NCBI GenBank assembly: GCA_910586545.1
Contig: CAJUIQ010000009.1
Location: 1 to 58,219 of the forward strand
Length of the DNA stretch: 58,219 nt
From: an uncultured Eubacteriales bacterium
GTDB lineage: Bacteria; Bacillota; Clostridia; Oscillospirales; CAG-272
Direction: 5' to 3'
Part shown: positions 50,053 through 57,995 of the stretch, one piece after another
Position numbering within the stretch: the stretch's first letter is position 1
Layout of the letters: the number at the start of each line of letters is the position of its first letter
Program-made: the position numbers and the translations under genes
The notes under the pieces: generated by a model
What the model saw: only the letters and a program-made list of their open reading frames with translations
Told to the model about the DNA's origin: nothing
The model's database searches: none

Positions 50053-51078
50053 ATGGAAGAAAAAATCCTAAAAGCAAAAAACGGCATGGCTATGTTTTTC
50101 CTGTCGCTGCTTGCATATCTGTTATCTTTCGCGGTTTTTGTCATGGGCTGTGTGGTTGTCCAAGACGCCACCGTTCTTGGAATTGTTATAATTATCGCAG
50201 GCGGCTTGTGGATATGCCTTGGATGGATCCCGTTTTTGGGACTGAAAATTTTAAAACCACAGGAAGCGCTGGTGCTCACCTTATTCGGTAAATATGTGGG
50301 AACACTGAAGGGAGAGGGCTTCTATTATGTAAATCCTTTTGTCTGCGCAGTCAATCCTGCTGCCAAAACCGCGCTGCGTCAAAGCGGGGATGTGGAATCT
50401 GACGGCGGGAAAGCCGCGCCGCTATTCTTCGGTTCCGGCAGCGCTGCGCTTCCACGGATGCCTAGTAAAGTAATTTCTTTAAAGGCGATGACCTTGAACA
50501 ACAATAAACAAAAAATTAACGACTGTTTGGGAAATCCGGTGGAAATCGGTATTGCGGTAATTTGGCGCGTATCCGATACCGCCAAAGCCGTCTTTAACGT
50601 TGACAACTATAAAGAGTTTCTCTCTCTCCAATGCGACGCCGCGCTGCGTAATATTGTCCGCCTTTATCCTTATGATGTGGCCCAGAATGTAGATACCACC
50701 GGAGACGGTGAACCGGATGAAGGATCTCTGCGCGGCTCCAGCGAAATCGTAGCACAGCGGATCCGGGATGAAATTCAATCCAAAGTCCACAACGCAGGTC
50801 TGGAAATTGTCGAAGCAAGAATCACTTATTTGGCATATGCTCCTGAAATTGCGGCGGTAATGCTCCAGCGGCAACAAGCGTCCGCCGTCATTGACGCGAG
50901 AAAAATGATTGTAGACGGCGCAGTAGGCATGGTAGAAATGGCGCTGGACAAACTGGGAGAGCGGGATATCATCAATCTGGACGAAGAGCGCAAGGCCGCC
51001 ATGGTGTCAAACTTGCTTGTCGTTCTTTGCGGCAATAAAGACGCCCAACCCATTGTCAATTCCGGAAGCCTGTATTAA
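50053..51078 (+). CDS. SPFH/Band 7 (stomatin-like) membrane protein
   Basis: 341 residues from MEEKILKAKNGMAMFFLSLL at 50053, ten bases after AAGGAG; a GTG at 50044 is an alternative. Two helices near the N-terminus (LLAYLLSFAVFVMGCVVVQD and VLGIVIIIAGGLWICLGWIP) precede the SPFH domain (PQEALVLTLFGKYVGTLKGE, GNPVEIGIAVIWRVSDTAKA, SLQCDAALRNIVRLYPYDVA, AGLEIVEARITYLAYAPEIA). SPFH proteins form membrane-bound cages or microdomains and often accompany proteases. The small gene after it begins 3 bases after its stop and is clearly coupled. Confidence 0.92.
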   Translation: MEEKILKAKNGMAMFFLSLLAYLLSFAVFVMGCVVVQDATVLGIVIIIAGGLWICLGWIPFLGLKILKPQEALVLTLFGKYVGTLKGEGFYYVNPFVCAVNPAAKTALRQSGDVESDGGKAAPLFFGSGSAALPRMPSKVISLKAMTLNNNKQKINDCLGNPVEIGIAVIWRVSDTAKAVFNVDNYKEFLSLQCDAALRNIVRLYPYDVAQNVDTTGDGEPDEGSLRGSSEIVAQRIRDEIQSKVHNAGLEIVEARITYLAYAPEIAAVMLQRQQASAVIDARKMIVDGAVGMVEMALDKLGERDIINLDEERKAAMVSNLLVVLCGNKDAQPIVNSGSLY

Positions 51079-51080
51079 TT

Positions 51081-51257
51081 ATGGCACAGCGGGACGAAAA
51101 AAAGCAAATTCCTCTGCGTATATCCGCATCGCTGTACGCACAGTTAGCCGCCTGGGCAGAAGACGACTTCCGCTCCATCAACGGACAGATTGAATACCTG
51201 CTTACAGAATGCGTACGAAAGCGAGGCAAAAAGAAACAAGACGACGAATCCGTATAG
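51081..51257 (+). CDS. Small Arc/ribbon-helix-helix-like DNA-binding protein
   Basis: 58-residue basic protein that was easy to miss because of its length. It starts MAQRDEKKQIPLRISASLYA 2 bases after the SPFH stop codon, continues QLAAWAEDDFRSINGQIEYL and ends in KRGKKKQDDESV. The IPLRIS strand followed by two helices (SLYAQLAAWAEDDF and SINGQIEYLLTECV) fits a ribbon-helix-helix fold such as Arc. Translation is probably coupled to the SPFH gene. A DNA-binding or antitoxin-like role is likely by fold only; no toxin is adjacent. Confidence 0.75.
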   Translation: MAQRDEKKQIPLRISASLYAQLAAWAEDDFRSINGQIEYLLTECVRKRGKKKQDDESV

Positions 51258-51285
51258 AGCGCATCTAACCATAGCTTATGGCCCT

Positions 51286-51320
51286 GCAAAAAGGACAGGT
51301 AAATTACCTGTCCTTTTTGC
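51286..51320. terminator. Bidirectional terminator after the SPFH pair
   Basis: GCAAAAAGGACAGGTAA and its complement form a 17-bp near-perfect palindrome with T runs on both strands, between convergent genes. Confidence 0.88.
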
Positions 51321-51323
51321 ATA

Positions 51324-51938
51324 TTATAAGTTTTTCCAGTCGACTTTTCTTTTCTTAAAATAATACTCCTGATCATGTTCGTTTACTTCACGTAAAACCC
51401 TACAAGGATTGCCAACCGCTACAACATTAGAGGGCAAATCCTTTGTTACTACGCTGCCCGCTCCTACTACCACATTGTCCCCTATGGTAATGCCAGGCAA
51501 AATAATTGCTCCTGCGCCAATCCAGCAATTTTGGCCAATATGAACAGGCGCATTATACTGATACGCCTTCTCCCGCAGTTCCGGCAGTATGGGATGACCC
51601 GCCGTAGCAATGATAACATTCGGACCAAACATGGTATAGTCACCTACATAAATATGGGTGTCATCCACACAGGTAAGATTAAAGTTAGCATAAATATTGT
51701 TGCCGAAATGCACATGAGCGCCGCCGAAATTGGAATGAAACGGCGGCTCAATATAGCAGTCTTCTCCGACTTCCGCAAACATTTCTTTCAGCATTGTCTG
51801 CCGCTTTTCTCCCTCTACAGGGCGCGTTATGTTAAACTCGTAAAGGCGATCCAAACATTCTGTCTGCCATTCTATGATTTCCTTTTCAGTGGGAAGATAA
51901 AGCTCTCCCGTATGCATTTTCTCTTTCATTGTACGCAT
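51324..51938 (-). CDS. Maltose/galactoside O-acetyltransferase (Maa/LacA type)
   Basis: Left-handed beta-helix acetyltransferase using acetyl-CoA on a sugar hydroxyl, 204 residues. N-terminal Mac domain MRTMKEKMHTGELYLPTEKE, then hexapeptide repeats from EVGEDCYIEPPFHSNFGGAH through IGQNCWIGAGAIILPGITIG to VVGAGSVVTKDLPSNVVAVG; the catalytic His is in TAGHPILPELR. ATG 51938 follows AAAGGAG. Substrate not defined; family members act on maltose, galactosides, Nod factor or others. Confidence 0.92.
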   Translation of the reverse strand: MRTMKEKMHTGELYLPTEKEIIEWQTECLDRLYEFNITRPVEGEKRQTMLKEMFAEVGEDCYIEPPFHSNFGGAHVHFGNNIYANFNLTCVDDTHIYVGDYTMFGPNVIIATAGHPILPELREKAYQYNAPVHIGQNCWIGAGAIILPGITIGDNVVVGAGSVVTKDLPSNVVAVGNPCRVLREVNEHDQEYYFKKRKVDWKNL

Positions 51939-51966
51939 CGTACATTCTCCTTTATGGGAAGCCTCG

Positions 51967-52500
51967 TTATAATGCTGTGCCTTGCTTCGGTATAAAAAAT
52001 GACGTCATATCCGCTTTTTCCATTGTAAGCAGCTTTACTTTTTTATCAATGCCGCCTGCATAGCCTGTCAGACTGCCGTTTGTTCCTACAACTCTATGGC
52101 AAGGGATAATAAGTGAAATAGAATTGTGTCCGACAGCGCCGCCTACCGCTTGCGCCGACATTTTAGTAAGACCCTTTTGCTTTGCAATTTTATCTGCAAT
52201 TTCTCCATATGTCATTGTCTGACCAAATGGGATTGACAGCATAATCTCCCATACAGCCTTGCGGAATGGGGTTGTTTCCATAGACAGCGGCGGTGTGAAG
52301 CCGGGAGCTTTGCCGCTGAAATAAATATCAAGCCAGCGAACAGTCTGCTCGAATATGGGCATAGATTTTTCTTCATATTCCTTTGGGAGTGTATCGCCGA
52401 AATACTTTTGCCCGTCAAACCATAGCCCTGTAAGCGCTGTTCCATTGCTAGACAGGGTGATTCCTCCTAGGGGTGAATGATAGTGGTATGTATAAATCAA
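51967..52500 (-). CDS. ogt: Methylated-DNA-protein-cysteine methyltransferase
   Basis: Suicide repair enzyme that moves the alkyl group of O6-methylguanine to its own cysteine. 177 residues from a TTG start at 52500 (MIYTYHYHSPLGGITL), 7 bases after GGAGGA; the next upstream TTG at 52515 lies inside that site. The active site IIPCHRVVGTNGSLTGYAGG, with Cys in PCHRV, and the helix-turn-helix MTYGEIADKIAKQKG are intact. Divergent from the TfoX-like gene. Confidence 0.93.
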   Translation of the reverse strand: MIYTYHYHSPLGGITLSSNGTALTGLWFDGQKYFGDTLPKEYEEKSMPIFEQTVRWLDIYFSGKAPGFTPPLSMETTPFRKAVWEIMLSIPFGQTMTYGEIADKIAKQKGLTKMSAQAVGGAVGHNSISLIIPCHRVVGTNGSLTGYAGGIDKKVKLLTMEKADMTSFFIPKQGTAL

Positions 52501-52581
52501 AATTTTGTCCTCCAAGTATTTGTTTTCTCCATCCTCATCTTATCCTCTCCATATTAAAATACACTCAAACCCTCTCTCGTA

Positions 52582-52610
52582 TTGACTTATGCCGTTTTTT
52601 ACAATATAAT
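52582..52610 (+). promoter_or_regulatory. Promoter of the TfoX-like gene
   Basis: TTGACT (52582-52587), 17 bases and TATAAT (52605-52610). A short GC hairpin, CCGCCGC/GCGGCGG (52719-52735), sits just before the ribosome binding site in the 130-base leader. Confidence 0.75.
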
Positions 52611-52748
52611 ATTACCATAATTCCGGATGCAAGTAAACCCCGATGGAAAAGCAGGTGTAATGTAAAAATAACGTGCGCTGAACCTTGTAATGAACGTATT
52701 GTACACAAACAATTTGTGCCGCCGCGGAGCGGCGGAATGGAGATTATT

Positions 52749-53075
52749 ATGGCTTCAAGTAAAGAGTATTTAACCTTTGTGCTGGAACAGCTCTCAGACT
52801 TAGATGGTATTTCTTATCGCGCCATGATGGGCGAGTATATTCTCTATTTCCGTGAAAAAATTGTCGGCGGCATCTATGACAACCGCTTGCTTATAAAGCC
52901 CGTTCCCGCCGCTATTTCTCTTATGCCAACGGCAGTGTACGAGTTGCCGTATCAGGGAGCAAAGGAAATGCTTTTCGTGGAAGATATTGACAACAGGGAA
53001 TTCCTCTGCAATTTGTTTTTGTCTATGTATGATGAACTTCCTGCTCCGAAGAAAAAGAAAACCGCAAAAAAATAA
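52749..53075 (+). CDS. TfoX N-terminal-domain protein
   Basis: 108 residues from MASSKEYLTFVLEQLSDLDG at 52749, six bases after GGAG (the frame is open upstream, but without a binding site). Only the TfoX N-terminal domain is present (GISYRAMMGEYILYFREKIV, GGIYDNRLLIKPVPAAISLM), closing with a Lys-rich tail PKKKKTAKK. In gammaproteobacteria TfoX/Sxy activates competence genes; the stand-alone domain in Firmicutes has no settled role. Confidence 0.87.
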   Translation: MASSKEYLTFVLEQLSDLDGISYRAMMGEYILYFREKIVGGIYDNRLLIKPVPAAISLMPTAVYELPYQGAKEMLFVEDIDNREFLCNLFLSMYDELPAPKKKKTAKK

Positions 53076-53081
53076 TAAAAA

Positions 53082-53124
53082 CGCCGCAAGCCTGTTTAGT
53101 AATATTCACAGCTTGCGGCGCTTT
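53082..53124. terminator. Shared terminator between TfoX-like and HD-Hsp90 genes
   Basis: CGCCGCAAGC and GCTTGCGGCG, 19-base loop, followed by CTTTT on plus and TTTTTAT on minus. It can end both convergent transcripts. Confidence 0.75.
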
Positions 53125-53174
53125 TGTTTTGGATTTTTACAGCGCCATGAACCGTTGCTGCAAAATCGTTTCTA

Positions 53175-53471
53175 TTATATTAAATCCTGTTTGGAAAGAA
53201 AAAGCTCGTCCGAAATCTCAAATAATCCGCCAGGCACTTTTCTCAAAGATTCCAACAAACTATTCACTTTATTTATAAGCTCATCTTTGCCCTCTTCAGC
53301 TAATGTCCGCAATAGCTCTCTAAAAATTCCTGGCACATGTTTACTTAATTTACCTCCATTTTTAAGGATAAACTGCGATAATCTGTGATATTCATTGCAA
53401 GCATAACGAGAATACGCGCTCTCAGTAGTTAAAATAGCGCCGTCATGATTGATCTCCGGCAAAAAAAGCAT
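53175..53471 (-). CDS. HD-Hsp90 protein, C-terminal part (frameshifted)
   Basis: 98-residue frame that continues the large protein at 53429-56545. If one base is added to the seven-A run at 53461-53467, the large protein reads QFPACFF then LPEINHDGAILTTE and runs on to YACNEYHRLSQFILKNGGKL and the end FEISDELFLSKQDLI, about 1,123 residues in all. This part is mostly helical, with no recognisable domain. Independent translation is unlikely because there is no binding site. Confidence 0.6.
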   Translation of the reverse strand: MLFLPEINHDGAILTTESAYSRYACNEYHRLSQFILKNGGKLSKHVPGIFRELLRTLAEEGKDELINKVNSLLESLRKVPGGLFEISDELFLSKQDLI

Positions 53472-56400
53472 GCTGGAAACTGTTTCATATAATCGGCAGG
53501 TAACTCTTTTTCCTTTTTTGAAATAAGAACCACCATATTACCAGAAAGTGTATATTTAATTTGTAATAAATAGTTGTCTCTTAAAAAAGCGGCACATAAA
53601 TACTCGTATAAACTATCATTATTATAATTATACCAAAATCCTAGCCTAAATAGAGCCGGGCATGATTCGTATATTACATTGTTGTCTTTTGTTATTTTAT
53701 TGAGTAAGGCTCCATTGGAAAGCGCGCCCTCACTGGTTTCAAAAATCAACTGTTTTGTTAAATCGTCTCGCTCACCCAACAATTTACAATAGTCCGCCAT
53801 TACTATATAAGGATAGTTGTGATCCCTTAATCCTGACATATCTCCAGCTATGCTGAAACCTTGATATGTAAGATTCCTTTTAATAATTTCGATCTCGCTG
53901 GCTGTTTCCAAAGGAAGTCCACGCACGCCATCACGCGCCACATCTAAATCAGGACGATATTTATCTTTAAGCAAGATAATTGTGGCAAGATTCGTCTCAT
54001 CCTTATTTCTAAAAAAGAAGCTAGCGTCTCCGCACAATATTCCATTGTGCGCTGCAACACTATATGTTCCTGTCTTATTTATAATATTTTTGAAATACAT
54101 ATTATACCATGCAAATGCAGATAATGAACATATTTCAAAAATCCAGCTCTCCTGTAACGCCTTAAACGCCTCTAAGGTTACGATATCCTCCTCTTTTATA
54201 TTATTAAAATAACCTCTTTTTTTCATAAATGCTGTCATTTCATTTATCGTTTCATTTATTTTTTCTTCTGAAATTCCATAAGTCTCCTGAATGTATTCTT
54301 TCCAATTGATTTTACCAATACAATTTTCAGTTATTCCATACAGTACTTCCCTCCTTAATTCATCATGTGGGAATTGTAATTCCATTTTCCTCTCTAAATC
54401 ATGCCCCCTCTCTCTTTGTTGCGTCTCTAATATCTGCATCTGACGTTCAAAATCATTATCAACAACGATTCTAAATTCTATTCCCAGCTTATCCCTTTTT
54501 TTATCTACATGTAATTTGACCTTAATATCCGCCTCCACAAGCTTTTTTCCCAATTTTATCTTAATAGGCTTATGGGATCCCATTACTTTTGCGGTCAGCA
54601 ATGCGCCTTTCAAAAATGGCATGCTTGTATATTTTTCTAACGAAATGCACTTGAGCAGTAGCCTTGGAGGCGTATCAAAAGAAATTTGCGGAATTTCATC
54701 ATGCAGTCTGTTCAGCGCTTCATCTGGAATGGGAAATTCCAGCAATCCGTTTTCTTTTATATTATCTGATGGATGAATGGCATGTACAGCGTCCATAAAC
54801 TCCGTCTCTGTAGGATAATCGCAAGAACCTTCATCGCCGTCATAATGAATGGACACGGGCGGATAAATCACATATTTGTCAACAATTTCTTTAAAACTTT
54901 TATATTTTCTCGTTTGATAGAGATTTGTTCGAACCGCTATCACCGTTCCCGCTTGTGTTAAATACTGCTGCTTTTCCTTTTGGGTTACCCCCTTCATTGG
55001 CCCCGGTATATGGCTCTTGTCCTTATTAGATAAATAATAGTATCCATTTATTCCATGCATACTCAATCGCAGCGCCGGATAATAAGTGTTTCCTTCTTTA
55101 AAATGCTTGGTGCTGACTTCAACCTGATTGGTTTGTTCATCTCCCATAAAGCAAGACAAAATCCCTATACCAAATCTGCTGATCGGCATATAATCAGAAT
55201 CTGCATTACACTGTAGTTTGGATTTTGAGAACGTATCGGACGCGTAATATGAACTTCCTATCTTTAAAAAATAGTTCATAATCATTTCTTCCGACATACC
55301 GATTCCATTATCTTCAATTCGAAACCAGTGATACCCTTCCTGATCCATCCAACACCGAATGTTTATCTGCCCTTTCCAGTCAGAAGGCAGATTTTTATCC
55401 AATTGTTCTCTTGTACGAACAGCATCAATGGCATTTTGAATCAATTCTCTTACAAATACAGACGGGTCGCTATATAAATCCTTTCCAATAAGCAATTCCA
55501 AAATTTTATCTTGATCTAACGACAATCGATATTGTCCCGACACATATCCTTGGGATTTAATATTACGTTGAATTTTTCCCGGCAGAATGAAGTCCTGCCA
55601 TTTTCCTGTAAATCGCTTTAATTGTTTGCTGCAATAATTTAATTCTTGATCAACCCAGTCAATATAACAGTTAACCGTTTGTTCCACCTGCATCGATTTG
55701 CAAGTTGCATTGTAATCCAGCGGATACATGTACACCCGCTCATGGATATGTAAAAAATCAAACCCTTGCGATGCCAAATGCTTGTCCCATTCTTCCTTAC
55801 TTCTTATCGAAGCAGCATCATGCGCTCTATGAAATCCACTATATTCATATACCGTTTCAGGCGCTCTGCTTGTGTCAAAATCTAATATGTCGGCCAAGCG
55901 CAAGAGTATTGCACAAAATCTTAAATCTATTGTTGCTGTCGCCTCCATTTCATCCAACGAAGATATATCTTTTCCATGACTTTGACAGACACATATCAAA
56001 TCTTGCCTATCCACTTTTCCGTCTAACACGGTTGGCCATTCAATACTGCAAAGAAGGTCCATAACCCGCTCATGGTGAATACAGCGAAGATAATTTTGCA
56101 TCATATCGTCAGTCATCATCGGAACAGCGCATCCCTTGGAAAAAGCCTTTACATATTCGCTGTGATTATTCTCTAAATATTGATTGAGACGATCAATATC
56201 GTGAAACAACGCCTCCTTTTCTTCCTCGCCGTAGCTCATCCCAATATCATGGCAGCAAGCTGCCATGATAAGCATCGCGGCTTCGTCTCTCGTTAATTTT
56301 TCTAAATCATCCCCCAACAGGTCACACATCAATTGCATAACATTACAAATATGTGTTTCATCATGTAATGTAAACATAGGAAAGGTATCGCGAATTGTTT

Positions 56401-56545
56401 TAGCTCTATCTACGCCATACTCACAAATTTTTTGAACAGCAGCTATATATTCACGTCCAACTTGGCGTTCTGCTCGAACAGTTGCATCTTCCTCTACCAC
56501 TTTTTTCAAGAATATATCCCATAGCTTTTCATGTATGAATCCCAT
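53429..56545 (-). CDS. HD-domain plus Hsp90-like ATPase protein
   Basis: Large cytoplasmic protein of 1,038 residues before the frameshift. Residues ~55-240 form an HD phosphohydrolase domain with metal ligands His61 (TLHDETH), His99-Asp100 (CCHDIGM), His157/158 (IHHER) and Asp219 (LADILDF). Residues ~340-560 are a GHKL ATP-binding domain of the Hsp90/HtpG type: FVRELIQNAIDAV (N box), DNGIGMSEEMIMNYFLKIG (G1) and RFGIGILSC (G2). A middle and C-terminal region of about 500 residues follows, as in Hsp90, but with no family I can name. Such a fusion suggests ATP-driven conformational control of a nuclease- or nucleotidase-like HD site, as in a stress or defence effector; this is inference. Neighbours toward the right are accessory genes. 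Confidence 0.85.
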   Translation of the reverse strand: MGFIHEKLWDIFLKKVVEEDATVRAERQVGREYIAAVQKICEYGVDRAKTIRDTFPMFTLHDETHICNVMQLMCDLLGDDLEKLTRDEAAMLIMAACCHDIGMSYGEEEKEALFHDIDRLNQYLENNHSEYVKAFSKGCAVPMMTDDMMQNYLRCIHHERVMDLLCSIEWPTVLDGKVDRQDLICVCQSHGKDISSLDEMEATATIDLRFCAILLRLADILDFDTSRAPETVYEYSGFHRAHDAASIRSKEEWDKHLASQGFDFLHIHERVYMYPLDYNATCKSMQVEQTVNCYIDWVDQELNYCSKQLKRFTGKWQDFILPGKIQRNIKSQGYVSGQYRLSLDQDKILELLIGKDLYSDPSVFVRELIQNAIDAVRTREQLDKNLPSDWKGQINIRCWMDQEGYHWFRIEDNGIGMSEEMIMNYFLKIGSSYYASDTFSKSKLQCNADSDYMPISRFGIGILSCFMGDEQTNQVEVSTKHFKEGNTYYPALRLSMHGINGYYYLSNKDKSHIPGPMKGVTQKEKQQYLTQAGTVIAVRTNLYQTRKYKSFKEIVDKYVIYPPVSIHYDGDEGSCDYPTETEFMDAVHAIHPSDNIKENGLLEFPIPDEALNRLHDEIPQISFDTPPRLLLKCISLEKYTSMPFLKGALLTAKVMGSHKPIKIKLGKKLVEADIKVKLHVDKKRDKLGIEFRIVVDNDFERQMQILETQQRERGHDLERKMELQFPHDELRREVLYGITENCIGKINWKEYIQETYGISEEKINETINEMTAFMKKRGYFNNIKEEDIVTLEAFKALQESWIFEICSLSAFAWYNMYFKNIINKTGTYSVAAHNGILCGDASFFFRNKDETNLATIILLKDKYRPDLDVARDGVRGLPLETASEIEIIKRNLTYQGFSIAGDMSGLRDHNYPYIVMADYCKLLGERDDLTKQLIFETSEGALSNGALLNKITKDNNVIYESCPALFRLGFWYNYNNDSLYEYLCAAFLRDNYLLQIKYTLSGNMVVLISKKEKELPADYMKQFPACFFCRRSIMTALF

Positions 56546-56932
56546 TATGCTTTCTCCTCGTATATCTTTAACAAAATCCTTTGAAGGTATTTATCCATTA
56601 CCAATTTCACTATATTTTTATAGCTGTCAAGCTTTATAACTATGTGTTAAATCCAAATATACGATATGGCAGGCAATCCCATAGATTACCTGCCATATAA
56701 AAAACCTAGTATTATTCCCACTCGACAAATCCTATTATATGGGGCTGTATTTCCTATACTTTCACAGGCATAACATTCGCAAATTTGTTAATATTTTACC
56801 TGTTATTTTTGGCCGCTAATTTTCTTAGTATCAAAATAGTATCACAAAAAGCAGGAGAATACAACTACCTTTTACACCGTTTCCCAGGCTATTCAGCAAT
56901 AGAAAACACCCTGATATATCGGAAGTTCTCTT
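56546..56932. other. Intergenic region between HD-Hsp90 and DUF1835 genes
   Basis: This 387-base AT-rich stretch holds an imperfect 15-bp palindrome at 56663-56697 (ATATGGCAGGCAATC and complement) but no clear promoter for the HD-Hsp90 gene. I see no gene. A 67-codon frame from 56785 has no binding site and overlaps the end of the DUF1835 gene on the other strand. Confidence 0.55.
56663..56697. repeat. Imperfect palindrome
   Basis: Arms ATATGGCAGGCAATC and GATTACCTGCCATAT, with one G-U pair, around 5 bases. There is no T run on the minus strand, so it is not a clear terminator; operator or element remnant is possible. Confidence 0.5.
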
Positions 56933-57883
56933 TTATTGCGCTCGACGCATTTCGTTCCGGTAGAAGCCGTCACCCTTGGACACTGTAATCAGTTCCCCTT
57001 GGGTTTCCATAGCTTGAATACGCTTGGCAATCCACCAGTCGCCGATACCCAATTGATACCGCCCCAATACATCACCGATGAGATGAGCCACCCGGAAAAT
57101 TCCATCAGGGATTTGGGCACGAATGAATGGATCGTAGAAATCCTCCCCTACACTGCGCAAACGGCCATTGACAACAGCACGCAAGGGTGAATTTTCCTCT
57201 CGAAGCTGTGACCACTCCATAGCGATAGCTCTGCGGACATTTTTAGGGATTTCCCGCTCCAGCGGCAGATACGCCGCCCAGTCCCCCGGAGATAGTTCCC
57301 CCCAGTTCAAACAGGACTGTACCGTATTATCTTCCAGCGGCATCCACCGGGGCATCTCTAAAGCGGTCACGGGACAATCGCAGTCCCGCAGTTGCCAAAG
57401 CACATCATAAAATCCGCACAGGGAGTAAGGCGCATTGCTGTACCAAATGCGCACAGCCTCGCCATGTTTTCCGCCCTCCAAAAGCCGCTCTCTGTCCCGC
57501 TGGCGTTGTTCCCAAAGCATATCCCGCTGGGCATAATCGTCTGGGTCGCAATCTGGGAGTGGGAAATCGCCCCCCAGCCAAGCGGTAAGCAAATCAAACC
57601 GGGCCTTCTCCACATCAGGGCCGCTTATGGGGCCGATGTCCAGCCCAACAGACGGGCATAGCACATCTCCAGGATTGCCGCCCACAGGTCGTGCCCGGCG
57701 GTTCTCTTTCTCCCTCTGGGCCTTGAATTGGGCTATAGCTTGGTCTTTTTCTTCCTGCGTGGGTTCCTTCTCTCCTTCGCCGAAAATAAATCCAATCACC
57801 CCATCATCCCAGCTGGACAGCCCCCAATGCGTGGCCATCTTCAATGTCCCACATTCACTGTCAGAAAAAATTATTTGAAGCAT
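56933..57883 (-). CDS. DUF1835/DUF3658 domain protein
   Basis: 316 residues starting MLQIIFSDSECGTLKMATHW behind GGAG. The N-terminal motif (IIFSDSECGTLKMA) marks DUF1835, and the C-terminal GDWWIAKRIQAMETQGELIT with KGDGFYRNEMRR marks DUF3658. The two usually occur together in single proteins of unknown function in Firmicutes. The middle is Pro/Glu/Arg-rich, and the gene is visibly richer in G+C than its neighbours to the left, pointing to a different origin. A promoter is visible at 57922-57950. Confidence 0.8.
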   Translation of the reverse strand: MLQIIFSDSECGTLKMATHWGLSSWDDGVIGFIFGEGEKEPTQEEKDQAIAQFKAQREKENRRARPVGGNPGDVLCPSVGLDIGPISGPDVEKARFDLLTAWLGGDFPLPDCDPDDYAQRDMLWEQRQRDRERLLEGGKHGEAVRIWYSNAPYSLCGFYDVLWQLRDCDCPVTALEMPRWMPLEDNTVQSCLNWGELSPGDWAAYLPLEREIPKNVRRAIAMEWSQLREENSPLRAVVNGRLRSVGEDFYDPFIRAQIPDGIFRVAHLIGDVLGRYQLGIGDWWIAKRIQAMETQGELITVSKGDGFYRNEMRRAQ

Positions 57884-57921
57884 TGAAAAAACTCCGTTTC
57901 CAATTCCTTTTTATCGCCCTT

Positions 57922-57950
57922 ATTATAGCAGTAAAAACACCCGCTGACAA
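57922..57950 (-). promoter_or_regulatory. Promoter of the DUF1835 gene
   Basis: On the minus strand TTGTCA (57945-57950), 17 bases and TATAAT (57922-57927). Confidence 0.68.
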
Positions 57951-57958
57951 GTATAAAC

Positions 57959-57988
57959 CAGGAGGACACCCCTTGAAGTGCCCTCCTG
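57959..57988 (-). terminator. Terminator after the mobilisation-like gene
   Basis: CAGGAGGACAC and GTGCCCTCCTG with one mismatch form an 11-bp stem, followed on the minus strand by GTTTATA. It separates the last gene from the DUF1835 promoter. Confidence 0.6.
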
Positions 57989-57995
57989 TTATCCA

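Noticed and set aside
56785..56988. Hydrophobic 67-codon frame left of the DUF1835 gene
   Set aside because: No ribosome binding site, TTG start, and it overlaps the conserved C-terminus of DUF1835/DUF3658 on the other strand.
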